64,000 bases of DNA, taken from Vulgatibacter incomptus. Lineage in GTDB: Bacteria; Myxococcota; Myxococcia; Myxococcales; Vulgatibacteraceae. Below are positions 30,140 through 38,730 of the stretch, piece after piece (positions within the stretch are counted from its first letter, which is position 1; each line of letters begins with the position of its first letter). The notes beneath the pieces were generated by a model that did no database searches, had not been told where the DNA came from, and was given only the letters and a program-made list of their open reading frames with translations. The translations under genes were made by a program, and so were the position numbers. The DNA is taken from the NCBI RefSeq assembly GCF_001263175.1, contig NZ_CP012332.1:1110001-1174000 (forward strand), written 5' to 3'.

Positions 30140-31465
30140 CTACCAGCGGGACCAGAAGCTGCGCCGGCTCGCGATCTGCTCGAGGGCCTCCTGGAGGGCG
30201 TAGTCCATCTCTGCCTCCCGGGCGATATCGGTCATCGAGAGGATTCCCTGGAGGCGACCGTCCCTTCCCACCACGGGAAGCCGCCTGACGTTCTCCTCCC
30301 CCATGATCCGCACCGCGTCGAAGAGCCGATCCTCGGGGCTGGCCACCTGGACGTCGCTGGTCATCACCTCACGGCACTTCACCATGGACGGATCCCGGCC
30401 CTCGGCCAGGATGCGAACGGTGAGATCGCGGTCCGTGATCACCCCGAGGACCCTCCCGTCCAGCACCACGGGAACGATGCCGGCGTCCTGCTCCCGCATC
30501 ATCCGCGCCGCGTCCCGCGCGGGATCCTCCGGCCGGACGATCTTCGGATCGCGGGACATCAGATCCCGCACCGTGGGACCCTCGTGCTCCCATCGTGACG
30601 GCCGAGTACCCCTCGCCCGCGCCTCCTTGAATTCCCGGAAGCCGTAGCCCGACGGGCGCACGCCCATCCGCTCCGACTCCCAGCCCGAGGAGAGGCCGAC
30701 CGAGCCCAGCATGGAGCCCGTGCCGCTCAGGCCACCGGAGCTCCCGGCGGCGGGGTAGGAGCCCGCGGGCCCGGGGCCCATGCCGCCGTACGAGCCGCCG
30801 TATTCCCCGGCGCCGTAGCCGCCGTAGCCCCATCCCGGTGGAATCTCGCTCCCGCGGAACCACCTCGGTCGGTAGCCCCAGGGGCCCTCGGCGCGCCCCG
30901 CGTATCGACCTGCCCAAGGGCCCTCGCCCTCGTAGCCGTACCGCCCGTAGGGCGCCGCGCCGTAGCCATAGCGACCGGCGGGACCGTAGCCGTGTCCCCA
31001 TCGGCCCCGAGCGAACCACGGGCCCTCGCCTCCACCGCGACCCCTTCCGAAGCGCTCCCCCCAGGAGCCCTCGCCACGGCCGAAGCGCCTGCCGCCCGAC
31101 GGGCCTTCGCCCTCGAAGCGGCCGTAGCCGTAGCGGGGAGGCCAGAAGCGGCCCCGCCACGGCGTCTCGGCCATCTCGTAGGGATCGTAGCCGCTCCACC
31201 TGCCCGGGCCCTCCCGCTCGAACCACGGGGGGCTCTCGCCTTCCTCGCCGTACCCCTCGTAGGCCCGGCGTTCGGACTCTCCCCACATGTGCCGGCGGTC
31301 GATCTGGTCCCGATCGGTCCTGCGATCCATGTCCCACCGGATCTGGTCGGGGCCCCAGCTCCGCCAGCCCGGGATCCCGCGCGCCATCTCCGGTTCGTTC
31401 ATGTTCTCGTCCTGGTCGCGAGCGCTTCCGCGTCCATCTCCTCGCCTCTCGTCGTGACCCGCCAT
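30140..31465 (-). CDS. CBS-domain-pair protein with Gly/Tyr/Arg-rich N-terminal region
   Basis: This 441-residue protein ends in a tandem CBS pair (about residues 310-430), with [38 protein letters not shown] and [20 protein letters not shown]. Such pairs commonly bind adenine nucleotides. The first 290 residues are low-complexity: charged and Trp-containing at first, then Gly/Tyr/Arg/Phe-rich ([32 protein letters not shown]). That composition resembles phase-separating or surface-binding disordered regions; this is inference. ATG 31465 has GGAGG upstream; in-frame extension to 32005 overlaps the pabB gene and is rejected. It is divergent from pabB. Confidence 0.82.
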   Translation of the reverse strand: MAGHDERRGDGRGSARDQDENMNEPEMARGIPGWRSWGPDQIRWDMDRRTDRDQIDRRHMWGESERRAYEGYGEEGESPPWFEREGPGRWSGYDPYEMAETPWRGRFWPPRYGYGRFEGEGPSGGRRFGRGEGSWGERFGRGRGGGEGPWFARGRWGHGYGPAGRYGYGAAPYGRYGYEGEGPWAGRYAGRAEGPWGYRPRWFRGSEIPPGWGYGGYGAGEYGGSYGGMGPGPAGSYPAAGSSGGLSGTGSMLGSVGLSSGWESERMGVRPSGYGFREFKEARARGTRPSRWEHEGPTVRDLMSRDPKIVRPEDPARDAARMMREQDAGIVPVVLDGRVLGVITDRDLTVRILAEGRDPSMVKCREVMTSDVQVASPEDRLFDAVRIMGEENVRRLPVVGRDGRLQGILSMTDIAREAEMDYALQEALEQIASRRSFWSRW

Positions 31466-31632
31466 GGCTCCTCCTGGCTCCCGGGAGAAGCTAGCGATCG
31501 CCCGGCGGGCGTCGACCCGTGAAGTCTGCTTCCCGCCTCCCTCGTCGGGGGCTGGCCGGGGTGGTCGTCCTCCGTCACGGGGCTGGCCGGTTTCCTCGCG
31601 AGCATCGGGAGGAGTCGCGCTATCGTCCCGCC

Positions 31633-33498
31633 ATGATCGACCTCTATTACGGCGCGCGCAGCGCCGGCCTGAGGCCGGCCCTCCTCGAGTCGGCGGGCCC
31701 CCTCGGCGGCCTCTCCCTCCTGGGCGTCTCGCCCACCCGGCGTGTGGAGGTCCGCGATGGCGCCACCTGGCTCGACGGCGAGCGGATCGGCGGCCCCATG
31801 GAGATCTTCCGGGTCCTCGAGACGGGCTTGGGCACGGGCTTCTTCCCGGCCTGGATCGGCTTCGCCTCCTACGAGCTGGCGCGCCACCTCGGCCAGCCCG
31901 CGGGCCCGTCCCTCCCGGGGCTGCCGGATGCCGTCTTCCACTACTACCCGAAGGGGATCGCCGTCCGTTCGGGTGAGACGTTGGAGAGCACCGAGGTCCC
32001 CGCACGGTCCTTCGAGCTTCCGCCGCTGCCGAGCCTCCGGCCGGCGAGCGATCTCCCCGAGTCGGCGTTCCTCGAAGGGGTCGAGCGGGTCCAGGAGCAA
32101 ATCCGCGCCGGCGAGGTCTACCAGGTCAACCTCTCGCGCCGCTTCCACTTCCCCGCGCGGGGCGTGGATCCGCTCGCGCTCTACGCCCGGCTTCGCTCCA
32201 TCAACCCGAGCCCCTTCATGGGCCTCGTAGAGGGAGACGGCTGGGCCATCGTGTCCGGGAGCCCCGAGCGGCTCTTCTCGAGGAGCCCACGAGGGGTCGA
32301 CGGCACGTCGACGATCCGTGCAAGGCCCATCGCCGGCACGCGTCCCAGGGGCGCGAGCCCGGCGGAGGACGAGGCCCTCGAGGCGGAGCTGCGGTCGAAC
32401 CCGAAGGAGCGCGCCGAGCACGTGATGCTCGTCGATCTGCTCCGCAATGACCTCGCTCGCGTCTGTGAGCCCGGCTCGGTGGCGCTGAGCGAGGCGTTCA
32501 CCGTGGAGCGGTACTCCCACGTGATGCACCTGGTGTCCGAGGTCGAGGGGCGAAGCCGGGCGGGGCTCGGAGAGCTCTTCGCCTCCATCTTCCCCGGCGG
32601 ATCGATCACGGGCGCGCCCAAGACCCGCGTCATGGAGGCGATCGCGGAGCTGGAGCCGGCGCCGCGCGGCTCGTACACCGGCTGCCTCGGCTACTCGTCG
32701 GGGGCCGGCGCCGATTTCAACATCCTGATCCGCAGCTTCACCGTGGCGGGGGACGAGGCGTACTTCTCCTGCGGCGGCGGGATCGTCATCGACAGCGATC
32801 CCGCCCGGGAGCTCGCCGAGACCGATACGAAGGCGGCGTCGCTCCTCGCCGCGCTGGAGCGCGGAAAAGAAGGCCGGGCGCCGGCGCCGCCACGGAAGGA
32901 CGCCACCTGGGAGCCGCCGCGCTCGAGGCGCCCGTCCGACGCCCGCGTCCTCTTCGTCGAGAATCGGGACTCGTTCAGCTTCAACGTCGTCGACTACCTG
33001 CGCGCCAGCGGGGCGGAGGTCCGGGTCGTCGATCGGGACGAGGCGCCCGAGCTGGATTGGCCCACGCACGTGGTGGTCGGCCCGGGCCCCGGCGAGCCCG
33101 CCACGGCGGGGCGAACCCTCGAATGGATCGGCGCCTCCCTCGAGGCCGGGCTGCCTCTCCTGGGCGTCTGCCTGGGGCACCAGGCCCTGGGCGTCGCGCT
33201 GGGCGCGCGGCTGGGGAGGGCGTCGCGCCCCGTCCACGGCGTCGCCGAGCGCGTCGCGCACGCGGGCCGCGGGATCTTCGAGGCGCTCCCGTCGCCGGCT
33301 TCTTTCGCCCGGTATCACTCGTTGTCACTCCACGAGCTCCCGCCCGGTGTCGAGCTCGAGGCGTGGGCGGAGGACGGGAGCTGCATGGCGATCTCCGCCC
33401 GCGATCGGCGCGCATGGGGCGTGCAGTTTCACCCGGAGAGCATCTTGTCTACACACGGGATGGAGCTCCTCTCCGCGTTCCTGGAGCTGCGCGCGTGA
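31633..33498 (+). CDS. pabB: fused chorismate-binding synthase and glutamine amidotransferase (PabB-PabA order)
   Basis: This 621-residue bifunctional enzyme has an N-terminal chorismate-binding domain (about 1-425) with IRAGEVYQVNLSRRFHF, DLLRNDLARVCEPGSV and FPGGSITGAPKTRVMEAI. A class I amidotransferase follows with Cys in LGVCLGHQALG and the His-Glu pair in VQFHPES. The next gene, a class IV aminotransferase/lyase, points to aminodeoxychorismate synthesis for folate. However, the PIAGTRPRG motif has Ala where E. coli PabB has the catalytic Lys of PIKGT, as in TrpE, so anthranilate synthase is a live alternative. ATG 31633 is chosen as the family-like start. It overlaps the next gene by four bases (GTGA). 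Confidence 0.85.
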   Translation: MIDLYYGARSAGLRPALLESAGPLGGLSLLGVSPTRRVEVRDGATWLDGERIGGPMEIFRVLETGLGTGFFPAWIGFASYELARHLGQPAGPSLPGLPDAVFHYYPKGIAVRSGETLESTEVPARSFELPPLPSLRPASDLPESAFLEGVERVQEQIRAGEVYQVNLSRRFHFPARGVDPLALYARLRSINPSPFMGLVEGDGWAIVSGSPERLFSRSPRGVDGTSTIRARPIAGTRPRGASPAEDEALEAELRSNPKERAEHVMLVDLLRNDLARVCEPGSVALSEAFTVERYSHVMHLVSEVEGRSRAGLGELFASIFPGGSITGAPKTRVMEAIAELEPAPRGSYTGCLGYSSGAGADFNILIRSFTVAGDEAYFSCGGGIVIDSDPARELAETDTKAASLLAALERGKEGRAPAPPRKDATWEPPRSRRPSDARVLFVENRDSFSFNVVDYLRASGAEVRVVDRDEAPELDWPTHVVVGPGPGEPATAGRTLEWIGASLEAGLPLLGVCLGHQALGVALGARLGRASRPVHGVAERVAHAGRGIFEALPSPASFARYHSLSLHELPPGVELEAWAEDGSCMAISARDRRAWGVQFHPESILSTHGMELLSAFLELRA

Positions 33499-34220
33499 TC
33501 CGGCTGGTGAACGGAGAGCCGGCGCCGCTGGCCCTCGGGAGCTGGGCGCTCCACGGGTACACCGCGTTCACGGTGCTGCGGGTGGAGTCGGGCCTGCCCG
33601 TCCTCCTGGAGCGGCACCTCGAGAGGCTCCGGCGGCACGCGGGCGCCATCGGCCTGGCTTGGCCGGGTGACGAGGCAATCGAGGCCGATCTGCGGCGGCT
33701 GGTCACCCTCGGCCCGCGCCTCCTGGCCAGGCTCGCGGTGGGCGACGGAGCGAGGCTGGCGGAGGCGAGGCCACTCGTGCCTCCGAGCGCGGCCGACTAC
33801 GACGCGGGTGTGAACGCGGTGTTCACTGGAATCCGCGTCCATCCGGACCTCGGCCGATGGAAGACCGGGAACTTCCTTCCCTGCCGCCTCGCGATGGAGG
33901 CGGCCCGCCGCGAGGGCGCCTTCGAGGGGCTCCTCGTCGATTCGGAAGGGCACGTGGTGGACGGCAGCCGGACCAGCCCGCTTTTGTATCGAAACGGTGT
34001 GCTCACCGTGCTCGAAGGCGGCCTCGAAGGGATCACCCGCGAGGAGGTCGCTGACGAGGCGGCCCGCATGGGGCTCGAGGTTCGCAGGGCCCCGATGAAG
34101 CGGGAGGCGCTCGACGGGCAGCTCCTCCTCGCCGGGACCGGCGTGGGGCTCGTCCCCGTCGGCCTGCCGATCGAGGAGCCCTTGCGCTCGCTGATCGCAA
34201 GGTTTCGCCTCGATCGCTAG
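33495..34220 (+). CDS. pabC: aminotransferase class IV, probable aminodeoxychorismate lyase
   Basis: This PLP enzyme (241 aa) of the branched-chain aminotransferase fold probably releases pyruvate from 4-amino-4-deoxychorismate to give p-aminobenzoate. The PLP lysine sits in RWKTGNFLPCRLA, and the downstream phosphate-binding region is GLLVDSEGHVVDGSRTS. The GTG start overlaps the TGA stop of the fused synthase (GTGA), so translation is likely coupled. If the upstream enzyme were an anthranilate synthase, this gene would be unexplained, so the pairing supports folate synthesis. Confidence 0.85.
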   Translation: MIRLVNGEPAPLALGSWALHGYTAFTVLRVESGLPVLLERHLERLRRHAGAIGLAWPGDEAIEADLRRLVTLGPRLLARLAVGDGARLAEARPLVPPSAADYDAGVNAVFTGIRVHPDLGRWKTGNFLPCRLAMEAARREGAFEGLLVDSEGHVVDGSRTSPLLYRNGVLTVLEGGLEGITREEVADEAARMGLEVRRAPMKREALDGQLLLAGTGVGLVPVGLPIEEPLRSLIARFRLDR

Positions 34221-34281
34221 GTGAGCCCCGCGGGGACCGTCGATAAACGCGCCGATCGCCGTCCGTGGTCAGCTTCTCCCC

Positions 34282-35178
34282 ATGGCGATGCGGTCCTACT
34301 GGAAGGGCTCGATCAGCTTCGGGCTCGTCAACATCCCCGTGAGCCTCTACCTCGCCGCCCAGAGCGAGCGCGTGTCGTTCCACCTGCTCCACGAGAAGGA
34401 TCGGGGCCGCATCCACTACAAGAAGGTCTGCGAGCTCGACGGCGAGGATGTGCCCCAGGAGGAGATCGCCAAGGGCTACGAATACGACAAGGGCGCGTAC
34501 GTGACGATCGACGAGGAGGATCTCGAGTCGATCGACATCGGGCTGCGCCACACCATCGAGATCGTGCAGTTCGTCGAACAGGACGAGATCGATCCGGCCT
34601 TCTACGACAAGCCGTACTTCCTCGAGCCCCTCGCCGGGGCGGATCGCGCCTACGCGCTCCTGCGGGCGTCCCTCGCCAAGAGCGGAAAGGTCGGGATCGC
34701 GCGGATCGTGTTCCGCGAGCGCGAGAGCCTCGCGGCCGTGCGCCCCCGAGGCGAAACCCTCGTCCTCGATACGCTGCGATTCGCGTCCGAGATGAGGGAT
34801 CCGGACGCTCTCCGTCTGCCGCGGGGCGAGGAGGCGGAGCCGTCCGACGAGCAGCTCGACCTCGCCGCGATGCTCGTCGATCGGCTCTCCGCGCCGTGGA
34901 AGCCGGAGCGCTACGTCGATCGGTACGACGAGGCCGTGATGAGGATGATCCAACGAAAGCTCGAGGGTCTGCCCGCCCCCGAGCGCCCCGCGCTTCCTGC
35001 GCCCGGCGCCGTCGCAGACCTCGCCGACCTCCTGCGGGAGAGCCTCGGGAGAGAGAAGGAAGAGAGGAAAAAGACGAAAGAAGCCCGAAAAATCAAAGAA
35101 AAGAGGCCCGCGAAGGGCGAGAGGGCCGCTCCGAAGCCCCGCCAGGCGGCGCGAAAGGTGTCTTCCAAGACAAAGTAG
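34282..35178 (+). CDS. ku: Ku protein (non-homologous end joining)
   Basis: Bacterial Ku forms a ring on DNA ends and recruits LigD. The 298-residue protein begins MAMRSYWKGSISFGLVNIPV, the standard Ku N-terminus, with YKKVCELDG and TIEIVQFVEQDEIDPAFYDK in the core. The last 60 residues are a Lys/Arg-rich disordered tail, which in other bacteria helps DNA binding. No ligD is visible in this window, although the two often sit together. A second ATG six bases in is an equally possible start. Confidence 0.94.
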   Translation: MAMRSYWKGSISFGLVNIPVSLYLAAQSERVSFHLLHEKDRGRIHYKKVCELDGEDVPQEEIAKGYEYDKGAYVTIDEEDLESIDIGLRHTIEIVQFVEQDEIDPAFYDKPYFLEPLAGADRAYALLRASLAKSGKVGIARIVFRERESLAAVRPRGETLVLDTLRFASEMRDPDALRLPRGEEAEPSDEQLDLAAMLVDRLSAPWKPERYVDRYDEAVMRMIQRKLEGLPAPERPALPAPGAVADLADLLRESLGREKEERKKTKEARKIKEKRPAKGERAAPKPRQAARKVSSKTK

Positions 35179-35188
35179 CGCCGCCATC

Positions 35189-35209
35189 GCACGACCCCCT
35201 CCGTCGTGC
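35189..35209. terminator. weak hairpin after ku
   Basis: GCACGAC and GTCGTGC form a 7-bp stem around a seven-base loop, without a T-run, between ku and the histidine kinase gene. Confidence 0.3.
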
Positions 35210-35233
35210 CGCGGATCGCGTATCCTGCCGCCC

Positions 35234-36910
35234 ATGCAGATGTCCGGCGTCACCCCCAGACTTCGGCGGCTGGAGCTCGAAGCGCTCCTCGAGATCACCG
35301 AAGCCGCGACCAGCCACCTCGATCTCGAGGAGCTGCTGCACGTGGTGGTGAACCGGATCGCCGCCGTGGTCCCCGTGGATCGCTGCTCGGTGATCCTCGC
35401 GGATCAGGGCTCGAACCAGGCGCTCGTGATGGCGTCTCACGACGTCCCCGAGCTGCGCCGCCTGCCGATCGATCTCCTGCGCTATCCCGAGCTCCAGCGG
35501 GCCATCGAGTCTCGTTCGCCGGTGATGATCGACGACGTCCGCTCCGATCCGGTGATGGCCGAGGTCCGGCCCCTGCTGGAGACCGTGCCGGTCTCCTCGC
35601 TGGCCATCGCGCCCCTGGTGTCGAAGGGCGACGCGTACGGCGTGCTCTACCTGCGGCTCGCCCGTGACAGGGCGTTCGGTCCCGACGAGCAGGCCTTCGT
35701 GAGGGCGGCGGCGTCGATCATCGCCAACTCCGTCCGCAACGCTCGGCTTCACACCAGCGTGCGGCAACGGCGCGACGAGCTCGAAGCTGCGTACGAAGAG
35801 CGCTACCGCGAGCTCGACGCCGCGAACGAGCAGCTCAGGGAGACGAGCAGGCTCAAGGACGAGCTCCTCGCGATCTGCTCGCACGACGTCCGAGCGCCGC
35901 TGAACGTGCTCCTCGGGCACACGCGCCTCCTGCTCTCGGCCGGGATCGAGCCGGGCCAGCGCCGGAGCGTGGAGGCCATCGAGCGCCAGGCGATGCGCGT
36001 CCTCCAGCTCGTCGAGCAGATCCTCGAGACGGGCCGAGGCAGGCGCGAGAGCTGGCAGCTCTCCTTCGCGTCCGTTGATCTGGCCGCCCTCGTTCGGCGG
36101 GTGGTCGACGATCTGACCACGCTGGGGGCGGAGGGCTCGGTGTCGCTGCGGTCGGAGGGGCACGACACCCTCCTGGCCGAGGTGGACGAGAGCGCGATCC
36201 GGCAGGTCCTCGAGAACCTGATCTCGAACGCGATCGCCCACGCGCCGGAGGGCACGGCGGTCGAGGTGGAGGTCTCCCTCGACGAGGCCGCCGGCGGGCG
36301 CGCGCGGATCGAGGTGCGCGATCGGGGGCCGGGCATCGCCGAGGCCGAGCTTCCCCTGGTGTTCGAGCGCTTCCGGAAGGGCGACAAGGGCGCGGGCTTC
36401 GGGTTGGGCCTCGCCATCGCCAGGGAGCTCGTGGAGCACCACGGCGGCGACATCTGGGTTCGGGCGCGGCCGGAAGGGGGTACGTCGTTCGTGTTCGCCG
36501 TTCCCCTTCGGGCGCGGCGTGCGGGGAGCGAGGGAGACAAGCGGCGGCTGCTGGTCGTCGCCGAGGACTGCGAGATGCGCGCCTCCCTGGGCGAGCGGCT
36601 CCGTGAGCGGTACGCCGTCACTCTCGCCAGGACCGGAGGGGAGGGGATCGCCCGCGCCAGGGCCCTGCTCCCCGACGCGGTGCTCGTCGACAGCGATTTC
36701 CCGGAGGGCAGGGCGACGGCCTTCGTCCAGCAGCTCCGGAGCCACCCCGGCCTGGGCGAGACCCCCGTCGTCTACCTGGGACGGACCGACCTGGCCCAGA
36801 GCGTCTCGCTGGAATCGGTCGTGGACGGGAGGCGAGGGATCTTCGCCGCCGCCGACGACGATCTGCTGCCCTTGCTCGACGAGCTCGTCACCTCGAGACG
36901 CGTCGGCTGA
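35234..36910 (+). CDS. GAF-domain sensor histidine kinase with degenerate receiver
   Basis: This 558-residue cytoplasmic hybrid kinase has a GAF domain at about residues 13-165, then a coiled coil. The DHp helix carries His217 in LLAICSHDVRAPLNVLL, and the HATPase domain has ENLISNAIAHAPEG, RDRGPGIAEAELP and GFGLGLAIARELVEHHGGDI. The C-terminal receiver-like domain has a candidate phospho-Asp486 (VLVDSDFPEG) but lacks the usual Thr/Ser and Lys switch residues (VVYLGRTD), so it may be non-phosphorylatable. No transmembrane segment is seen. Its TGA stop is the first codon of repeat copy D. No cognate regulator is adjacent. Confidence 0.87.
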   Translation: MQMSGVTPRLRRLELEALLEITEAATSHLDLEELLHVVVNRIAAVVPVDRCSVILADQGSNQALVMASHDVPELRRLPIDLLRYPELQRAIESRSPVMIDDVRSDPVMAEVRPLLETVPVSSLAIAPLVSKGDAYGVLYLRLARDRAFGPDEQAFVRAAASIIANSVRNARLHTSVRQRRDELEAAYEERYRELDAANEQLRETSRLKDELLAICSHDVRAPLNVLLGHTRLLLSAGIEPGQRRSVEAIERQAMRVLQLVEQILETGRGRRESWQLSFASVDLAALVRRVVDDLTTLGAEGSVSLRSEGHDTLLAEVDESAIRQVLENLISNAIAHAPEGTAVEVEVSLDEAAGGRARIEVRDRGPGIAEAELPLVFERFRKGDKGAGFGLGLAIARELVEHHGGDIWVRARPEGGTSFVFAVPLRARRAGSEGDKRRLLVVAEDCEMRASLGERLRERYAVTLARTGGEGIARARALLPDAVLVDSDFPEGRATAFVQQLRSHPGLGETPVVYLGRTDLAQSVSLESVVDGRRGIFAAADDDLLPLLDELVTSRRVG

Positions 36911-36966
36911 GAGCTCGTGAAGAACTTGCTCCCGCGCCGCGGGGGCGATTTCTTCACACGCTCCGA
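36908..36966. repeat. palindromic intergenic element, minimal copy D
   Basis: This is the shortest copy, 59 bp. It starts TGAGAGCTCGTGAAGAA, where TGA is the kinase stop codon, has a short core CTCCCGCGCCGCGGGGGCGA, and ends TTCTTCACACGCTCCGA. The internal modules of longer copies are absent, showing that the terminal inverted repeats are the defining part. Confidence 0.85.
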
Positions 36967-36974
36967 GCGACGTT

Positions 36975-37241
36975 TCAGCGGCGAACGTGCCTCCCCGCGT
37001 AGGGGACGAAGAAGCGCTCGAAACCGTAGCGTCGCAGCTCGGCAGGCGGATCCTCCCAGCAAAGGAGGTTCTCGTAATCGAAGTGGCTGCACGCGCATTT
37101 CCAGCACGACGGGCAGATCTTCGACGGATGGGAGGCCGCGCAACCACACCAGGCGGAGTGGAGGAGATCCATCGGCTGGCGGCAGTGAGGGCAGCTGGCC
37201 GGAAAGCTTCCTCGTTCGGGGATCGCGCGCGCCAACGCCAT
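36975..37241 (-). CDS. small Cys-rich (zinc-ribbon-like) protein
   Basis: This 88-residue protein has several paired Cys: CPHC near residue 20, CGC in the middle, then CPSCWKCAC and a single later Cys, a pattern that fits one or two zinc sites. The C-terminus is aromatic and basic (RRYGFERFFVPYAGRHVRR). I use ATG 37241 because GAGGAG lies six bases upstream; an ATG two codons earlier (37247) abuts the ribosome site. Its function is unknown. It is convergent with the kinase, separated only by repeat copy D. Confidence 0.65.
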   Translation of the reverse strand: MALARAIPERGSFPASCPHCRQPMDLLHSAWCGCAASHPSKICPSCWKCACSHFDYENLLCWEDPPAELRRYGFERFFVPYAGRHVRR

Positions 37242-37478
37242 GGGCATCTCCTCGCTCCGTCGAGCTTCGGCGTCGGAGCATTACAGGACCGAGGGACGGC
37301 TTCGACCGCGCGCTTTCGCGTGACGTCCAATCCCGGACGGAGGCAGGGGTCCGGCGACGGCGGTCCCGTTTGCCGGTACCGATTGCCCCGAAAAGACCGG
37401 GTTCCTAGGTTTGGAGGCGCGGCATTTTCGTGGGCGCGCTGCAGAGCCGAAGGCGAAGCAGACGCGCTGGGGATTGCG

Positions 37479-38030
37479 ATGAGGGGGAGCCTCCAGACCG
37501 AGGAGATCGTCGAGTTCCCGGTCGACCGCCGCGGGTTCTTGCGCAGGGAGTGCGCTGCCTGTCACAGACAGTTCAAGCTGCGGCGATCCGGCGCCGACGC
37601 GTCGATCGTCCTCCGCCGAATCATGAAATCGCTGCCTCACGTGAACGAGCAGGAGATCCGCGCGGCGATTTCGCAGCGGATCTGCCCCTACTGCGCCCAC
37701 CGCGCGGACGGCGACGAGTGGTGGACCGACGAGCAGAGGGTCTTCCTGGGCAGGATGGCGGCCGCCATCGGCGAGGAGGTCCGTTTCGAGCAACTCCGGC
37801 ACGTCGAGCGTACCCTCGGGCAGAATCCCTACCTCACGTTCCTTCCCGTGGCGCCCGCGCCCTTCGAGGGCGCGTCGCGGACCGAGTCGGACGACATGCG
37901 GGTGATGCCCCTCGTTTGCTGCGGCGAGGAGGTGAAGATCCGCGAGTCGTGGACCGGCTCGATTCGCTGCCCCTTCTGCGGGATCGAACATGCCACCGAG
38001 CCCGTCCAGCCCCCCGCCGACCCCGACTAG
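37479..38030 (+). CDS. zinc-ribbon hypothetical protein
   Basis: This 183-residue protein contains CAACH near the N-terminus, CPYCAH in the middle, CCGEEVKI and CPFCGIEH near the C-terminus: four Cys-rich half-sites suggesting two zinc ribbons. There is no signal peptide or membrane helix. ATG 37479 is chosen; the upstream in-frame sequence overlaps the small Cys-rich gene on the other strand and is not protein-like. The stop overlaps the start of the HupE/UreJ gene by 41 bases, so the two may be co-translated. Function unknown. Confidence 0.7.
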   Translation: MRGSLQTEEIVEFPVDRRGFLRRECAACHRQFKLRRSGADASIVLRRIMKSLPHVNEQEIRAAISQRICPYCAHRADGDEWWTDEQRVFLGRMAAAIGEEVRFEQLRHVERTLGQNPYLTFLPVAPAPFEGASRTESDDMRVMPLVCCGEEVKIRESWTGSIRCPFCGIEHATEPVQPPADPD

Positions 38031-38730
38031 GCCTCTGGCTCTCCGGGCCTGCCTGACCGCCGCGCCATTGGCATCGGTCCTGGGGGCGCTGATCCTGGTG
38101 GCGCTGACCCTTGGGGCGCTGCCCCTGGTGGCGCACGCCCACGACCTCTCGGGCCCCGAGCTCGAGCAGAAGGCGAGGGCGATCGGCTTCGGCGACTCGA
38201 TCCGGCTCGGCATGGAGCACATCTACACGGGCTACGATCACCTGCTCTTCCTCGCCGGCCTCGCGATCGCCGCCCGCGGGCTGCGCGGGATCCTCCGGCC
38301 GATCACCAGCTTCACGCTGGCCCATTCGATCACGCTCGCCCTCGCCGCCCTCGGGATCCTGGCCGTTCCGAGCCGCTTCGTGGAGCCGGCGATCGCCGCG
38401 TCGAACCTCTACGTGGCCTTCGAGAACGTGGCGCGTCCGTCGCCCGTGGGCCGGACCTGGCTCACCTTCGGCTTCGGGTTGGTTCACGGCTTCGGCTTCG
38501 CGGGCGCCCTCGCCGAGCTGGGCCTGCGGCGGGACGCCTTCGCGACGACCCTCGCCGGCTTCAACCTCGGCGTGGAGGCGGGCCAGCTCTCGCTCGTGCT
38601 CCTCGCGATCCCCTTGCTCGCGCTCGCCCGGCGCGCCGCCTGGTTCGCCCCGGTGGCGGTGCCGGTCGCCTCCGCGACGATCGGCTTCTTCGGGGCGTAC
38701 TGGCTGGTGGAGCGGATCCTCGTCGGCTGA
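37990..38730 (+). CDS. HupE/UreJ family membrane protein
   Basis: This 246-residue polytopic protein is of the HupE/UreJ type, a family linked to nickel or cobalt transport in some bacteria. A signal or first helix ends at AHAHDLSG. The conserved GMEHIYTGYDHLLFLAGLA, FTLAHSITLALAALG and FGLVHGFGFAGALAELG carry the His and Asp residues expected for metal coordination. No hydrogenase or urease genes are in the window, so the substrate is uncertain. Its TGA stop starts repeat copy E. Confidence 0.82.
   Translation: MPPSPSSPPPTPTRPLALRACLTAAPLASVLGALILVALTLGALPLVAHAHDLSGPELEQKARAIGFGDSIRLGMEHIYTGYDHLLFLAGLAIAARGLRGILRPITSFTLAHSITLALAALGILAVPSRFVEPAIAASNLYVAFENVARPSPVGRTWLTFGFGLVHGFGFAGALAELGLRRDAFATTLAGFNLGVEAGQLSLVLLAIPLLALARRAAWFAPVAVPVASATIGFFGAYWLVERILVG

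Noticed and set aside
31466-32005. N-terminal extension of the CBS protein
   Set aside because: It would overlap the pabB start and promoter region; ATG 31465 has a good ribosome site and the extension is Arg/Pro-rich shadow sequence.
31399-33318. Minus-strand 639-codon frame opposite the PabB-PabA fusion
   Set aside because: The plus-strand product has intact chorismate-binding and amidotransferase motifs; this frame is its shadow.
37431-37470. Possible further palindromic-element fragment (GAGCCGAAGGCGAAGCA)
   Set aside because: Only about 20 bases resemble the internal module and no hairpin or end is present; too short to call.
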